The notes: generated by a model not told the origin, from the letters alone. A DNA stretch of 64,000 nucleotides from Nonlabens xiamenensis (GCF_003865345.1 NZ_RMVE01000004.1:62001-126000); one strand, 5' to 3'; numbered from the stretch's first letter, positions 56,010 to 64,000 are shown. Translations and numbers: made by a program.

Positions 56010-57023
56010 CTACGTGCGTTTTGATTCTTGTTTCACAGCGGCAGCTTTTTTTCTCAAGGCTTCGACTTCTTGCAAGATGCGCCGTTTTTCCTCCTCTAAT
56101 TTCTTGAGTCGCAACTCTTCTGTAACTCTTTTACTCTTAAATTTTTCTTCCTGGATGGCCTGAGCGCGTTTTCTCAAGGCTTCCTTGTGCTTTTGATGTG
56201 CCTTTTCCTCATTGGATTTTTGCTCAATCGCTTGTTCAATTAAAGCCTGTCGCTCTTTGATGGCTTGAAGCTTCATCTCCTCCTCGATCTTTTGTTTTCG
56301 TGCTTTTTCTGCCTGATCTGATAGCCTGGCCTTTTGTTTCTCCGTGGCACTGATTTCCTTTTCCAATGCCCGGTGGTTAGGATTGGAATCCGAATTGGGT
56401 TGTCGAGTTGTGGTCTTGCGCTGCTCTGTAGTTAATTTGACGGCCGTGTCAGCAGCTGGATCCATTTTCTTCCTGTGATTATCAACAGCATTTTGTTGGG
56501 GTGCTTCTTGTTTTTTGACAGGATGCGGTCGGTGCGGTTCCTTCACGCGTTGGGCAGATACATCGGATTCGGTCTGTACAGGTTTTTCATCCATCTTTTG
56601 AACTGATGGCTGGGCTGGTTTTTCGTTTTTTGCTCCAAGATCACAATAATCAAAGTAAAGGATCAAATTCTTCTGGATATCGATTTTCAAACAAATGTCT
56701 TTGATTCCGTTTTTGTCTTCTGCTAAAATGGAAAACTCGTTGCCTTGATCAGAGATCAGGTTCAATCCTAATTTACTGGTCACACCAGAAGAACGTTGAT
56801 AACCACTGATCTTACAAGTAATACTATAAGCTTCTTTCAGTTCTCTGATCAGATCAAAGATTTGATTACGGTCGAATTGCGCATTGATGGTAAACACCCT
56901 GACCTGGTCGTCATTCATTGTGCTTGGTGGGTAGATGGCTGTTGAATTCGCTTTCGCGAAAGCGGAAATACCTACGATAACCAGTAGCCAGCACAACTTC
57001 CATTGCCCTATAATTGAAGTCAT
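56010..57023 (-). CDS. Secreted coiled-coil protein of unknown function
   Basis: About 337 residues. The ATG at 57023 begins a signal peptide (MTSIIGQWKLCWLLVIVGIS) whose cleavage region AFAKANSTA is encoded by the iterated palindrome at 56949-56964. Residues 30-135 are a small alpha/beta domain (TINAQFDRNQIFDLIRELKE, ISGYQRSSGVTSKLG) of no family I can name. Residues 150-335 are highly charged with heptad-like Lys/Glu/Arg/Ala runs (KARKQKIEEEMKLQAIKERQ), a long coiled coil. The architecture suggests a periplasmic or surface scaffold. Confidence 0.55.
   Translation of the reverse strand: MTSIIGQWKLCWLLVIVGISAFAKANSTAIYPPSTMNDDQVRVFTINAQFDRNQIFDLIRELKEAYSITCKISGYQRSSGVTSKLGLNLISDQGNEFSILAEDKNGIKDICLKIDIQKNLILYFDYCDLGAKNEKPAQPSVQKMDEKPVQTESDVSAQRVKEPHRPHPVKKQEAPQQNAVDNHRKKMDPAADTAVKLTTEQRKTTTRQPNSDSNPNHRALEKEISATEKQKARLSDQAEKARKQKIEEEMKLQAIKERQALIEQAIEQKSNEEKAHQKHKEALRKRAQAIQEEKFKSKRVTEELRLKKLEEEKRRILQEVEALRKKAAAVKQESKRT
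56949..56964. repeat. Iterated palindrome copy 8 (exact, in signal peptide)
   Basis: Exact CGCTTTCGCGAAAGCG, read in the phase giving A-F-A-K-A at the signal-peptide cleavage region of the coiled-coil protein. Confidence 0.9.
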
Positions 57024-57139
57024 GAGTTGAGAATTGATTCGGTGAAAATACATAAATATCTTATTTTCAGCAGCTGAGAATCAATAATTAATCTGCAAAA
57101 TTTCTAAAAAGCAAGCCTAAATAAAACTGGTCTTTTTAA

Positions 57140-57158
57140 GTAAAGGTTTTACCTTTAC
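57140..57158 (+). promoter_or_regulatory. thrS leader hairpin, candidate operator
   Basis: GTAAAGGT-TTT-ACCTTTAC, a perfect eight-base stem with a three-base loop, ending 19 bases before the thrS ATG. Outer bases (AACTGG upstream, CCGGTT downstream) could extend it with one wobble pair. It lies where an mRNA operator or a regulator-binding site would sit. CATATTTTG just downstream (about 57164-57172) resembles a -7 box. Confidence 0.45.
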
Positions 57159-57177
57159 CGGTTCATATTTTGTAGTT

Positions 57178-59124
57178 ATGATCAATATTACACTGCCAGA
57201 TGGCAGCATTAAAAAAGTAGAGCAAGGTAGCACGCCCATGGATGTAGCCATGAGCATTTCCCACGGATTGGCTCGCAATGTTATCAGCGCCTCTTTTAAC
57301 AGTAAAAAGGTAGAGACCAAAACGCCTCTGGAAGAGGACGGAAGCTTGATTCTGTACACCTTCAAGGATGACGAGGGAAAGGAAGCTTTCTGGCACAGTA
57401 CTTCACACGTAATGGCGCAGGCGATTGAGGAACTATTTCCTGGTGTGAGCCTGACCATTGGACCAGCGATCGACAATGGCTTCTATTATGATATTGACTT
57501 TAAAGACCATAGTATTTCTGAAGCTGATATTCCTAAAATAGAAGCGCGTATGCTAGAGATTGCCCGTGGTAAGCATGAGTTTGAGATGCGGAATGTATCC
57601 AAGGCCGACGCCCTCGAATTTTATAAAAAGCAAAACAATCCCTTTAAGGTCGAACTTATTGAAAACCTCACCGATGGTGAGATTAGCTTTTGTGACCATG
57701 ACACTTTTACCGATTTATGTCGGGGAGGTCATATTCCCAATACAGGGATGATCAAGGCGGTAAAGATTATGAGTATTGCCGGTGCTTATTGGCGTGGTAA
57801 TGAGAATAATCCTCAACTGACCCGTATTTATGGTACCTCTTTTCCTAAACAAAAAGAACTAAAGGAATATTTAGAATTACTGGAAGAAGCCAAAAAGCGT
57901 GACCATAGAAAACTGGGCAAGGAATTGCAGTTGTTTACTTTTTCTCAACGTGTAGGTCAGGGGTTGCCATTGTGGTTACCCAAAGGAGCTGCTTTGCGCG
58001 AGCGTCTGGAAAACTTTTTAAAGGCAGCCCAGAAAAAAGCTGGATACGAAATGGTGGTGAGTCCGCACATCGGGTCCAAAGAGCTCTACGTTACTTCTGG
58101 TCATTATGCCAAGTATGGTGCAGATTCATTTCAGCCTATTACTACACCCAGCGAAGACGAAGAGTTTTTGCTGAAGCCGATGAATTGTCCGCATCACTGC
58201 GAAATTTATAAAAGTGCCCAATGGTCCTACCGGGATCTTCCTAAGCGCTTTGCCGAATTCGGTACGGTGTACAGATATGAGCAAAGTGGAGAGTTACATG
58301 GATTGACCCGTGTACGTGGATTTACACAGGATGATGCACACATCTTTTGTATGCCAGAACAGTTGGATGCCGAATTTAAGGCTGTCATTGATTTGGTGCT
58401 TTATGTATTCGGTTCTTTAGGCTTTGAAAACTTCACTGCGCAAGTGAGCGTTAGGGATCCAGAAAATCCAGATAAATATATAGGTGACACCAACAATTGG
58501 GAAATTGCAGAGCAGGCCATTATTAGTGCAGCTCGTGATAAAGGCCTCAACTATGTGGTAGAGGAAGGTGAAGCTGCCTTTTATGGGCCTAAACTGGACT
58601 TTATGGTCAAGGATGCCTTGGGTAGAAGCTGGCAATTGGGAACCATTCAAGTGGACTACAATTTACCTGAGCGATTTGATCTTTGGTACAAAGGAGCTGA
58701 CAATGAGTCACATCGACCCGTAATGATTCACAGAGCGCCCTTTGGAAGCATGGAGCGATTTATTGCGATTTTACTAGAACACACGGGAGGTAATTTCCCG
58801 CTCTGGTTAATGCCTGAGCAATGTACGGTGCTGTCTCTCAGCGAGAAATATGAAAATTATGCCAAAATAGTGGCAGATTCTCTTGAAAATAACGAAATTC
58901 GCACTAGTATTGACAATCGCGCGGAAACCATGGGCAAAAAGATACGTGAGGCCGAAATGAATAAATCGCCTTATATGTTGATCGTGGGAGAGCAAGAAGA
59001 AAAGGATGGTACGGTTTCTGTACGTAAACACGGTGGAGAGGACTTAGGTTCCATGACTCCGGCAGCATTTGCCGAACTGGTACAGAAAGAGATCTCTCAA
59101 ACGATCAAAACATTTGAAGTTTAA
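57178..59124 (+). CDS. thrS: Threonyl-tRNA synthetase
   Basis: A 648-residue class II synthetase of the usual length. Residues 1-60 are the TGS domain (INITLPDGSIKKVEQG), 61-240 the editing domain with HSTSHVMAQAIEEL and CRGGHIP zinc/editing motifs, then the catalytic core (MVVSPHIGSKELYVTSGHYA, KPMNCPHHCEIYKSAQWSYR, RFIAILLEHTGGNFPLWLMP) and an anticodon-binding domain (YMLIVGEQEEKDGTVSVR). It charges tRNA-Thr. It heads the thrS-infC-rpmI-rplT translation block; a hairpin precedes it. Confidence 0.98.
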   Translation: MINITLPDGSIKKVEQGSTPMDVAMSISHGLARNVISASFNSKKVETKTPLEEDGSLILYTFKDDEGKEAFWHSTSHVMAQAIEELFPGVSLTIGPAIDNGFYYDIDFKDHSISEADIPKIEARMLEIARGKHEFEMRNVSKADALEFYKKQNNPFKVELIENLTDGEISFCDHDTFTDLCRGGHIPNTGMIKAVKIMSIAGAYWRGNENNPQLTRIYGTSFPKQKELKEYLELLEEAKKRDHRKLGKELQLFTFSQRVGQGLPLWLPKGAALRERLENFLKAAQKKAGYEMVVSPHIGSKELYVTSGHYAKYGADSFQPITTPSEDEEFLLKPMNCPHHCEIYKSAQWSYRDLPKRFAEFGTVYRYEQSGELHGLTRVRGFTQDDAHIFCMPEQLDAEFKAVIDLVLYVFGSLGFENFTAQVSVRDPENPDKYIGDTNNWEIAEQAIISAARDKGLNYVVEEGEAAFYGPKLDFMVKDALGRSWQLGTIQVDYNLPERFDLWYKGADNESHRPVMIHRAPFGSMERFIAILLEHTGGNFPLWLMPEQCTVLSLSEKYENYAKIVADSLENNEIRTSIDNRAETMGKKIREAEMNKSPYMLIVGEQEEKDGTVSVRKHGGEDLGSMTPAAFAELVQKEISQTIKTFEV

Positions 59125-59157
59125 CAACCTACGATAGTAGGATAAAATTATATAGCC

Positions 59158-59709
59158 ATAGCAATAAGAAGACGCAGAAGCCGAGGCCCGGCTCGAATTA
59201 TCAAAGAAGACAAGCATGCGATCAATGAAAAGATCCGCGCGCGAAAAGTTCGCCTGGTAGGCGAAGGAGAACCTAGAATCATCGACACCCGCGATGCTCT
59301 GGCAGAAGCTAGAGAAAAAGAATTGGATCTGGTAGAGATCTCCCCCAATGCAGAACCTCCCGTTGCCAAGATCTTGGACTACAAAAAGTTCATTTACGAG
59401 CAGAAGAAGCGGGAAAAGGCCATGAAAGCTAACGCCAGTAAAGTAGTCATTAAGGAGATCCGTTTTGGACCTAATACAGATGACCATGACTATGAGTTCA
59501 AAAGAAAGCACGCAGAAAAATTCCTGAAAGAAGGAGCTAAGTTAAAGGCTTACGTATTCTTTAAAGGACGTTCTATCATCTATAAAGATCAAGGCGAAAT
59601 CTTGCTTTTAAGATTAGCGCAAGATCTAGAAGAACTAGGGAAAGTAGAACAAATGCCCAAGATGGAAGGTAAACGTATGAATATGTTTATCGCCCCTAAG
59701 AAAAAATAA
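59158..59709 (+). CDS. infC: Translation initiation factor IF-3 (apparent ATA start)
   Basis: IF-3 blocks premature 50S joining and proofreads start codons on the 30S subunit. The N-domain holds [20 protein letters not shown] and the C-domain [20 protein letters not shown]. The first in-frame ATG at 59323 would remove the conserved N-domain segment [15 protein letters not shown]. Reading upstream without a stop gives (M)[20 protein letters not shown] from ATA at 59158, total 183 residues, the family length. A non-AUG start is consistent with the AUU start and autoregulation known for E. coli infC. The alternative ATA at 59152 is also possible. It starts 33 bases after the thrS stop. Confidence 0.93.
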   Translation: MAIRRRRSRGPARIIKEDKHAINEKIRARKVRLVGEGEPRIIDTRDALAEAREKELDLVEISPNAEPPVAKILDYKKFIYEQKKREKAMKANASKVVIKEIRFGPNTDDHDYEFKRKHAEKFLKEGAKLKAYVFFKGRSIIYKDQGEILLLRLAQDLEELGKVEQMPKMEGKRMNMFIAPKKK

Positions 59710-59762
59710 AAATCATCGGTGTGATTTTAGCGTTTTAATGCGGTCATTACCAAGAAAACATA

Positions 59763-59798
59763 TATTTTTGCAGTCCTCTAAATGAGGACTGTTTTTTT
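59763..59798 (+). promoter_or_regulatory. infC-rpmI hairpin with T-run and -7-like box
   Basis: TATTTTTG (59763-59770) fits the -7 box TAnnTTTG, directly followed by a hairpin CAGTCCTC / GAGGACTG (loop TAAAT) and seven Ts. The hairpin looks like an intrinsic terminator or attenuator after infC; the two signals overlap, so which function is real cannot be settled by eye. Confidence 0.5.
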
Positions 59799-59866
59799 AT
59801 GCCTTTTCCTGAAGGCCATTAAGCAGGACTTAGCAAGAGGATTGCGAGAATCTAAAAAAGGAAATT

Positions 59867-60064
59867 ATGCCTAAGATGAAAACAAAATCCAGTGCCAAAA
59901 AGCGTTTTAAGCTTACTGGTACCGGTAAAATCAAAAGAAAGCACGCTTTTAAAAGTCACATCCTGACCAAGAAAAGCAAGAAGCGCAAGTTGGCTTTGAC
60001 CCACGATACCCTCGTGCACAAAGCAGATGAGCCTAATGTCAAATTGCAATTGAACCTTAAATAA
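59867..60064 (+). CDS. rpmI: 50S ribosomal protein L35
   Basis: A 65-residue basic protein starting [20 protein letters not shown], the L35 signature, with [19 protein letters not shown]. It binds 23S rRNA in the large subunit. Length is standard. It lies 157 bases after infC, past the hairpin, and 100 bases before rplT. Confidence 0.98.
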   Translation: MPKMKTKSSAKKRFKLTGTGKIKRKHAFKSHILTKKSKKRKLALTHDTLVHKADEPNVKLQLNLK

Positions 60065-60164
60065 GGGAAAATTGTCACTTTGACGGTTTATTAATTATTC
60101 AATAACCCAATAGTAGTGCTCTAAGAAGTATCCCCAGGATCGCCTGCTGTTAAAAAATTAAATT

Positions 60165-60509
60165 ATGCCAAGATCAGTAAACGCGGTTGCCCGTAGAGCC
60201 CGCAGAAAAAAAGTCCTTAAACAGGCCAAAGGTTATTTCGGACGTCGTAAGAACGTTTGGACAGTAGCCAAGAACGCGGTAGAGAAAGCCATGCAATACT
60301 CTTACCGTGACAGAAGAAACAAGAAAAGAACTTTCCGCAGATTGTGGATCACCCGTATTAATGCTGGTGCCCGTCTTCACGGAATGAGTTACTCTCAGTT
60401 TATGGGTGCGGTAAAGAAAAACAATATCGAGTTGAACCGAAAGGTGCTAGCCGATCTTGCTATGAACCACCCAGAAGCGTTTGAAGCAGTAGTTAAAAAA
60501 GTAAAGTAA
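60165..60509 (+). CDS. rplT: 50S ribosomal protein L20
   Basis: A 114-residue protein starting [20 protein letters not shown] with [20 protein letters not shown] and the globular C-terminal [20 protein letters not shown]. It is needed early in 50S assembly and represses its own operon in E. coli and Bacillus. The infC-rpmI-rplT order is conserved. Two terminators follow. Confidence 0.98.
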   Translation: MPRSVNAVARRARRKKVLKQAKGYFGRRKNVWTVAKNAVEKAMQYSYRDRRNKKRTFRRLWITRINAGARLHGMSYSQFMGAVKKNNIELNRKVLADLAMNHPEAFEAVVKKVK

Positions 60510-60536
60510 TTAAGGTGTAACCACCATCTCGCATTG

Positions 60537-60566
60537 AAAATCCTGGTCTATCGACCGGGATTTTTT
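60537..60566 (+). terminator. Intrinsic terminator after rplT
   Basis: AAAATCCTGGTC / GACCGGGATTTTTT with loop TATC and one wobble pair, 28 bases after the rplT stop. Confidence 0.85.
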
Positions 60567-60610
60567 ATTAGATGACTTGAGAAGGCAACAATTGAGCCAC
60601 TTGACCTCAT

Positions 60611-60641
60611 AAAAAAAGCAACCCGAACGGGTTGCTTTTTT
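60611..60641. terminator. Bidirectional intrinsic terminator
   Basis: GCAACCCG-AA-CGGGTTGC flanked by seven As and six Ts, between convergent rplT (plus) and the secreted coiled-coil gene (minus). Its A-run side serves the minus-strand gene, whose stop is at 60662. Confidence 0.9.
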
Positions 60642-60661
60642 GCATTACTATATTGAAGAAA

Positions 60662-61228
60662 TTACTTCTTCATATCGGTCACCTCATTCAATTCCTTGAT
60701 TTCTTCTTCGTATTCTTTTGAAGCCTCAATCATATTTTGTCTGCGGGTTCTATTATTTTCAATCTCCTCCATGTATTCTTCACGTGCTTCCGCTTGAATG
60801 TCATTGTATTTCTTTACTGTTTCTCCAACTTCTTCACGCAAGTCTTCATACTGCTCAATTACTTCTTCCAAATTCTCCTTAAATTCAGAAGTGTCCATTT
60901 TGGTACCTTTCATCAATTCGATGTACTCCTTTTGAACATCCTGCACATCTTCCATCACACTTTCGGTCCACATCCACATGGGCAGTGTATCGTCCAATAG
61001 CATGATATTTTCACGCATTTGCGGGATGATTACCATGGTTTCATTTAAGGTTTTACCTTCCAACATATATACATGTTCTGATAGCGTATTAAAACTTTCC
61101 CAGTCGCTTACACCTACAATTCCAGTATCTTCTAAATCGTCGTCCACATCGTTCATACCTACGTTTTGGGCTTGACTTAGATTCATCATTCCCGCTGCTA
61201 TTAATAAGGTAAACATTGTCTTTTTCAT
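60662..61228 (-). CDS. Secreted acidic helical protein of unknown function
   Basis: A 188-residue protein. MKKTMFTLLIAAGMMNLSQA is a signal peptide, followed by an acidic linker (NVGMNDVDDDLEDTG). The remainder is helical and Glu-rich (FKENLEEVIEQYEDLREEVG, KEYEEEIKELNEV), probably a periplasmic coiled coil. I see no family motif. A CAAAATTA at 61252-61259 on the plus strand (TAATTTTG on the minus strand) is a reasonable -7 box about 24 bases upstream of the start. The gene is closed by the bidirectional terminator. Confidence 0.65.
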   Translation of the reverse strand: MKKTMFTLLIAAGMMNLSQAQNVGMNDVDDDLEDTGIVGVSDWESFNTLSEHVYMLEGKTLNETMVIIPQMRENIMLLDDTLPMWMWTESVMEDVQDVQKEYIELMKGTKMDTSEFKENLEEVIEQYEDLREEVGETVKKYNDIQAEAREEYMEEIENNRTRRQNMIEASKEYEEEIKELNEVTDMKK

Positions 61229-61505
61229 AATATCTCTTTTTTGATTTGAGTCAAAATTAAGATGATAACTTTAATGGTATACCTAATAAAGAATCAATTT
61301 TATTGCTAAAAAAGCCGAAGTATTATGTTAAATTTGGTTAGATCGCTTGTAGAACGGCCGCAAGTTTAATTATTTATTAAAAAGAGAATACCGAGAAATC
61401 ATATGGACTGCTTCCCATACATCAAGCACGCATTTGATGAGCGCCTTTTTAGCGTCATCAAGGTTGGTGCATGAATAGGTAAGAACCAGGCGTACCAAAC
61501 ATTAC

Positions 61506-62489
61506 TTAGTTCAGTAAATACACTCCGCTCAAATTGAAATTGACAAAATCGCCCACGCTGATTTGGGTATTGAGATTCCAGCGATTGGAAAGCTGATAAG
61601 CAGCCCCCAGATCTAGTTTAAAGGTGTTTTTTCTATCGCTCAACCTGGTCAATGCCTGATTAAATAAGTTAAAAAATGGTCCCTCCTCTCCTACCAATCT
61701 ATAGTCAACCCAACTCGTATTGTAATTGACGGCAGTCGATAAGGTCCATTTACCGTAAAGCTTACTAGCGACCACCCCAGTATTGACAGAGTGAAAATCG
61801 ATCAGCGAACCCGTAACTATGGCCAACTGTGCACCACCGTCGGTAGGCTCAAGGTCAAGTGGCTCGTCATAAATCAAGTTGAGATCGCTCAGGCTGTAAT
61901 TGACAAATAAGGACAATTCAAAGCTTCTATCTGATTCAAAAAAATATTGAGACAATCCATGTTTGAGGCTTGCACCATAAACCGCATAGTTAGTTTTTTC
62001 TATGGTGACTTGTGGTGCATATCTCAATGTTAGTTCAGTTTCCTTCCATAAACCGATCTGAGATTGAATGTAGGGATAGGCAAAAAAATCTGTATCTAAT
62101 CCAGAAAAAGCCTGAAACTCATAAGTTTCACCCTCTATTTCAAAATCAAAAAATGTAAGTCCGCGACCTCCGATGGTAGTGGGAATTGACGCACGCTCAC
62201 CACCTCGGATGCGCAAATTGCTGAAATCAGTATTGGAAACTTCAAAACGTTTTCGCCTGGAAGGAAAAGGCAAACCTCCAATACCCACTGCTAGGTTGAC
62301 TTTGTATAAACCCAACGGGCGTGCGGTATGGAACCAACCTCCACTGGTTTGCATTACACTGGCCTCTGCGGCAGGCTGATTGTAGCCATCTAAAATAAAA
62401 AGAATGTCAGAAAGTACATTCTCTACATCGTTTTGGGCATAGAGATTGGCACTTAAGAATAGAGTTAAAAGGAGTAAAGGTTTCTTCAT
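61506..62489 (-). CDS. DUF6588-like secreted beta-rich protein
   Basis: About 327 residues. The ATG at 62489 opens a signal peptide (MKKPLLLLTLFLSANLYAQ). VENVLSDILFILDGYNQPAA and GGWFHTARPLGLYKVNLAVG match the DUF6588 group of flavobacterial proteins. The second half has alternating hydrophobic strands ending NFNLSGVYLLN, suggesting a beta-barrel outer-membrane protein. Function is unknown. It starts only a few bases after the stop of the PagL-like gene, so the two may be co-transcribed. Confidence 0.7.
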   Translation of the reverse strand: MKKPLLLLTLFLSANLYAQNDVENVLSDILFILDGYNQPAAEASVMQTSGGWFHTARPLGLYKVNLAVGIGGLPFPSRRKRFEVSNTDFSNLRIRGGERASIPTTIGGRGLTFFDFEIEGETYEFQAFSGLDTDFFAYPYIQSQIGLWKETELTLRYAPQVTIEKTNYAVYGASLKHGLSQYFFESDRSFELSLFVNYSLSDLNLIYDEPLDLEPTDGGAQLAIVTGSLIDFHSVNTGVVASKLYGKWTLSTAVNYNTSWVDYRLVGEEGPFFNLFNQALTRLSDRKNTFKLDLGAAYQLSNRWNLNTQISVGDFVNFNLSGVYLLN

Positions 62490-62492
62490 CAA

Positions 62493-63146
62493 TTAAAGCT
62501 GTACGTGATAAATCAAACCCATTTCAATTCCCCAACTGTTGTGTCCAGAGTTGGGCTGGATAAACTCAAGGTTTGAAGTGTGCCTCAAAATACATCTTAA
62601 ATTCCAATCCCACTCCTTTTGTTGAAAAGATATACCTATTCCTAAAATATTTGAAAAAGCAAAACCCTTACTCAATCTTTCCGTTTGCATAGTGCCATAC
62701 ATGGGTCCAAGGCTGGCTAACAATGGCGTGCTCCATTTTTCATTCCATCGGTATCTCACTTGAAGACCTAGATTAAGAGCATATTCATGAAATGTCCTAG
62801 GGGTAGTAAATTTCATGCGTCGCTGCTCAAAATCAGGTCCTGAGGCAGGCGTTATATAAAATGGATTGAGCAGTTGATGTTCCACCCGATATATTCCAGG
62901 TTCCAACACAATCTCCCAATCCCAACGTTCTCCTTGCTTGATCTCCCAAAGCAAAACTGCTTTAAAAGAAGTATTGGCATAGCGATAGTTTTCATCTTTG
63001 ATCAAGAAACTTTCATGTTTTGCGGTACCTAAAAATATGCCCACAGCGTCGATTTTCAGAGATGCTTTATTGATCGATTGGGCGACAAGATGTGTAGAGG
63101 AAAGCATCAATATCAAGCGCAATATCAAGTTGCTTTTCCTGATCAC
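62493..63146 (-). CDS. Acyloxyacyl hydrolase / PagL-like lipid A deacylase
   Basis: The best start is GTG at 63146, which yields a signal peptide (MIRKSNLILRLILMLSSTHL, cut after VAQ); a TTG at 63224 would place 26 extra residues before it. The mature protein of about 190 residues is beta-barrel-like. Near the C-terminus RHTSNLEFIQPNSGHNSWGI has the PagL hallmark HxSN followed by the PNxGxNS loop, and YHVQL ends the barrel. PagL removes the 3-O-acyl chain of lipid A in the outer membrane. The catalytic Glu cannot be assigned with certainty by eye. Confidence 0.65.
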   Translation of the reverse strand: MIRKSNLILRLILMLSSTHLVAQSINKASLKIDAVGIFLGTAKHESFLIKDENYRYANTSFKAVLLWEIKQGERWDWEIVLEPGIYRVEHQLLNPFYITPASGPDFEQRRMKFTTPRTFHEYALNLGLQVRYRWNEKWSTPLLASLGPMYGTMQTERLSKGFAFSNILGIGISFQQKEWDWNLRCILRHTSNLEFIQPNSGHNSWGIEMGLIYHVQL

Positions 63147-63288
63147 GATAATTTTCTTAATAAAACGCAGAAATACTTCCAAAATATTTGATGATTGGTG
63201 TTCATTCTTTTGAGGCCAAGCCAATTCCTATCAAAGTTGAACTGTTCTAAGGTAAGAATATCCCTCCTTTTATCAATGAGACAGGTAT

Positions 63289-63304
63289 CGCTTTCGCGAA
63301 AGCG
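63289..63304. repeat. Iterated palindrome copy 9 (exact, intergenic)
   Basis: Exact CGCTTTCGCGAAAGCG in the gap between the PagL-like gene and the partial gene at the window edge. It is the only copy found outside genes. Confidence 0.9.
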
Positions 63305-63370
63305 AGCCAACCAGCATCAGGATATATACCTAGTTCCGGCAAGTCAACAATCGCATCATCAGTATAAAAA

Positions 63371-64000
63371 TCAACTTTTAGGTCGATCCAGCAAAAAATT
63401 TAGTTGAATGCCAGTCTCTACATCGGGAGCATTATGTACGTCAAGATCTTCTCTCAGATAAACTGAAATTCCCCAAACTTCTCTCTGGTGGGAATAGATC
63501 AGGCTCCAACCGGTGAGCTCCTCAATAAGTGTGGTATAAGCGTGATGCCAGCCTTGATTGATCGCATCCCAATCTCCTTTAAGATGAAAATAATCGGCTT
63601 CTTCCCGTTTAAAAAATGGCGTTTGATATTGATAATTAACACCTAAACTGTTCCAATTCCCGTGACGGGTTTTGTGCGACCACTGAAGCGTAACTTCTCC
63701 AACCCCCATGAAATTGTTATTCCCAGTGTCAAGCACATCTTCGTTTCGGGAGAAATTTTTGGCGGTTACATGTAAGCCTAATCCCGCATTTAACCAGGAC
63801 TTATTGGTCAAAAGAATGGATTTTATCAAGCTACTTCCCGCCCCTACGTCCAATGATGGATTATATTTACTTGTATTCCATCCCAAGTGCGCCTGAAGGT
63901 TAAGAGACCATCCCTTTTGGTTCCAGTGGGTCAAGGTGGGAGAATACCTGTACACCAATTCAAGTCCGCCCAGAATCATTTCATTTTCCTGCATCTTAAG
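63371..64000 (-). CDS. Beta-barrel-like outer-membrane protein (5' end outside window)
   Basis: The frame is open to the window edge (codons CTT AAG precede the first ATG), so the N-terminus is missing. The visible 209 codons are beta-strand-rich with alternating aromatic and charged residues (LNLQAHLGWNTSKYNPSLD, VTLQWSHKTRHGNWNSLGVN, VWGISVYLREDLDV) and end in a Phe-rich LNFLLDRPKS tail. It looks like an integral outer-membrane barrel; the family is not identified and the HxSN motif of its neighbour is absent. Confidence 0.55.
   Translation of the reverse strand, partial: LKMQENEMILGGLELVYRYSPTLTHWNQKGWSLNLQAHLGWNTSKYNPSLDVGAGSSLIKSILLTNKSWLNAGLGLHVTAKNFSRNEDVLDTGNNNFMGVGEVTLQWSHKTRHGNWNSLGVNYQYQTPFFKREEADYFHLKGDWDAINQGWHHAYTTLIEELTGWSLIYSHQREVWGISVYLREDLDVHNAPDVETGIQLNFLLDRPKS

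Noticed and set aside
1-64000. tRNA or rRNA genes
   Set aside because: I saw no cloverleaf or rRNA-like segment by eye, but a covariance-model scan was not possible.

Overview
The window looks like a chromosomal segment of a marine Flavobacteriaceae bacterium (Bacteroidota). The evidence is two secreted proteins with C-terminal type IX secretion sorting domains, TAnnTTTG-like promoter elements, few Shine-Dalgarno sequences, a thrS-infC-rpmI-rplT block, and polysaccharide lyase/carbohydrate-binding architecture typical of the family. The genus cannot be fixed from the sequence alone.

Positions 1-35,050 form one long minus-strand locus for a surface or exopolysaccharide. It reads, in order of transcription: a sulfate-activation cassette (cysQ, a DUF2061 membrane protein, cysC, cysD, cysN); the export machinery (Wza-like lipoprotein, Wzc-like tyrosine kinase, Wzm-like permease, a polysaccharide pyruvyl transferase, Wzt-like ATPase); then glycosyltransferases interleaved with sulfotransferases, one of them fused to an FkbM methyltransferase. 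An epimerase, an MBOAT/SGNH O-acetylation pair, a sialic-acid-like pathway (NeuB-like synthase and a NeuA-phosphatase fusion), a further GT-B-like protein and a truncated sulfotransferase complete it. Four sulfotransferase domains, PAPS synthesis and PAP recycling in one locus argue for a sulfated, probably acetylated and nonulosonic-acid-containing glycan exported by an ABC system. No Wzx/Wzy, no initiating phosphoglycosyltransferase and no sulfite-reduction genes are visible in the window.

The locus is interrupted at 2,074-3,605 by about nine (ten counting the interrupted one) roughly 108-bp REP-like hairpin units. A GIY-YIG nuclease gene sits inside one unit, flanked by a 15-bp direct repeat, and removing the cassette restores the array period. 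This is the strongest candidate here for an undescribed mobile system. A second unexplained signal is a 16-bp palindrome (CGCTTTCGCGAAAGCG) present in seven exact and two near-exact copies spread over the window, mostly inside genes and in all three reading phases. An SGNH-family gene at 5,904-6,833 is disrupted by four in-frame stop codons with no frameshift.

Positions 35,184-64,000 are mainly core-genome genes: an ABC-F ATPase, an O-methyltransferase, a LolD/MacB-type ATPase, a large DUF3352-like protein, two tandem secreted polysaccharide-lyase-like proteins sharing a C-terminal module, an acyl-CoA carboxylase beta subunit, an M23 peptidase, a SulP transporter, a TPR-hybrid histidine kinase, a DEAD-box helicase, thrS-infC-rpmI-rplT (infC with an apparent ATA start), and several outer-membrane or secreted proteins including a PagL-like deacylase.
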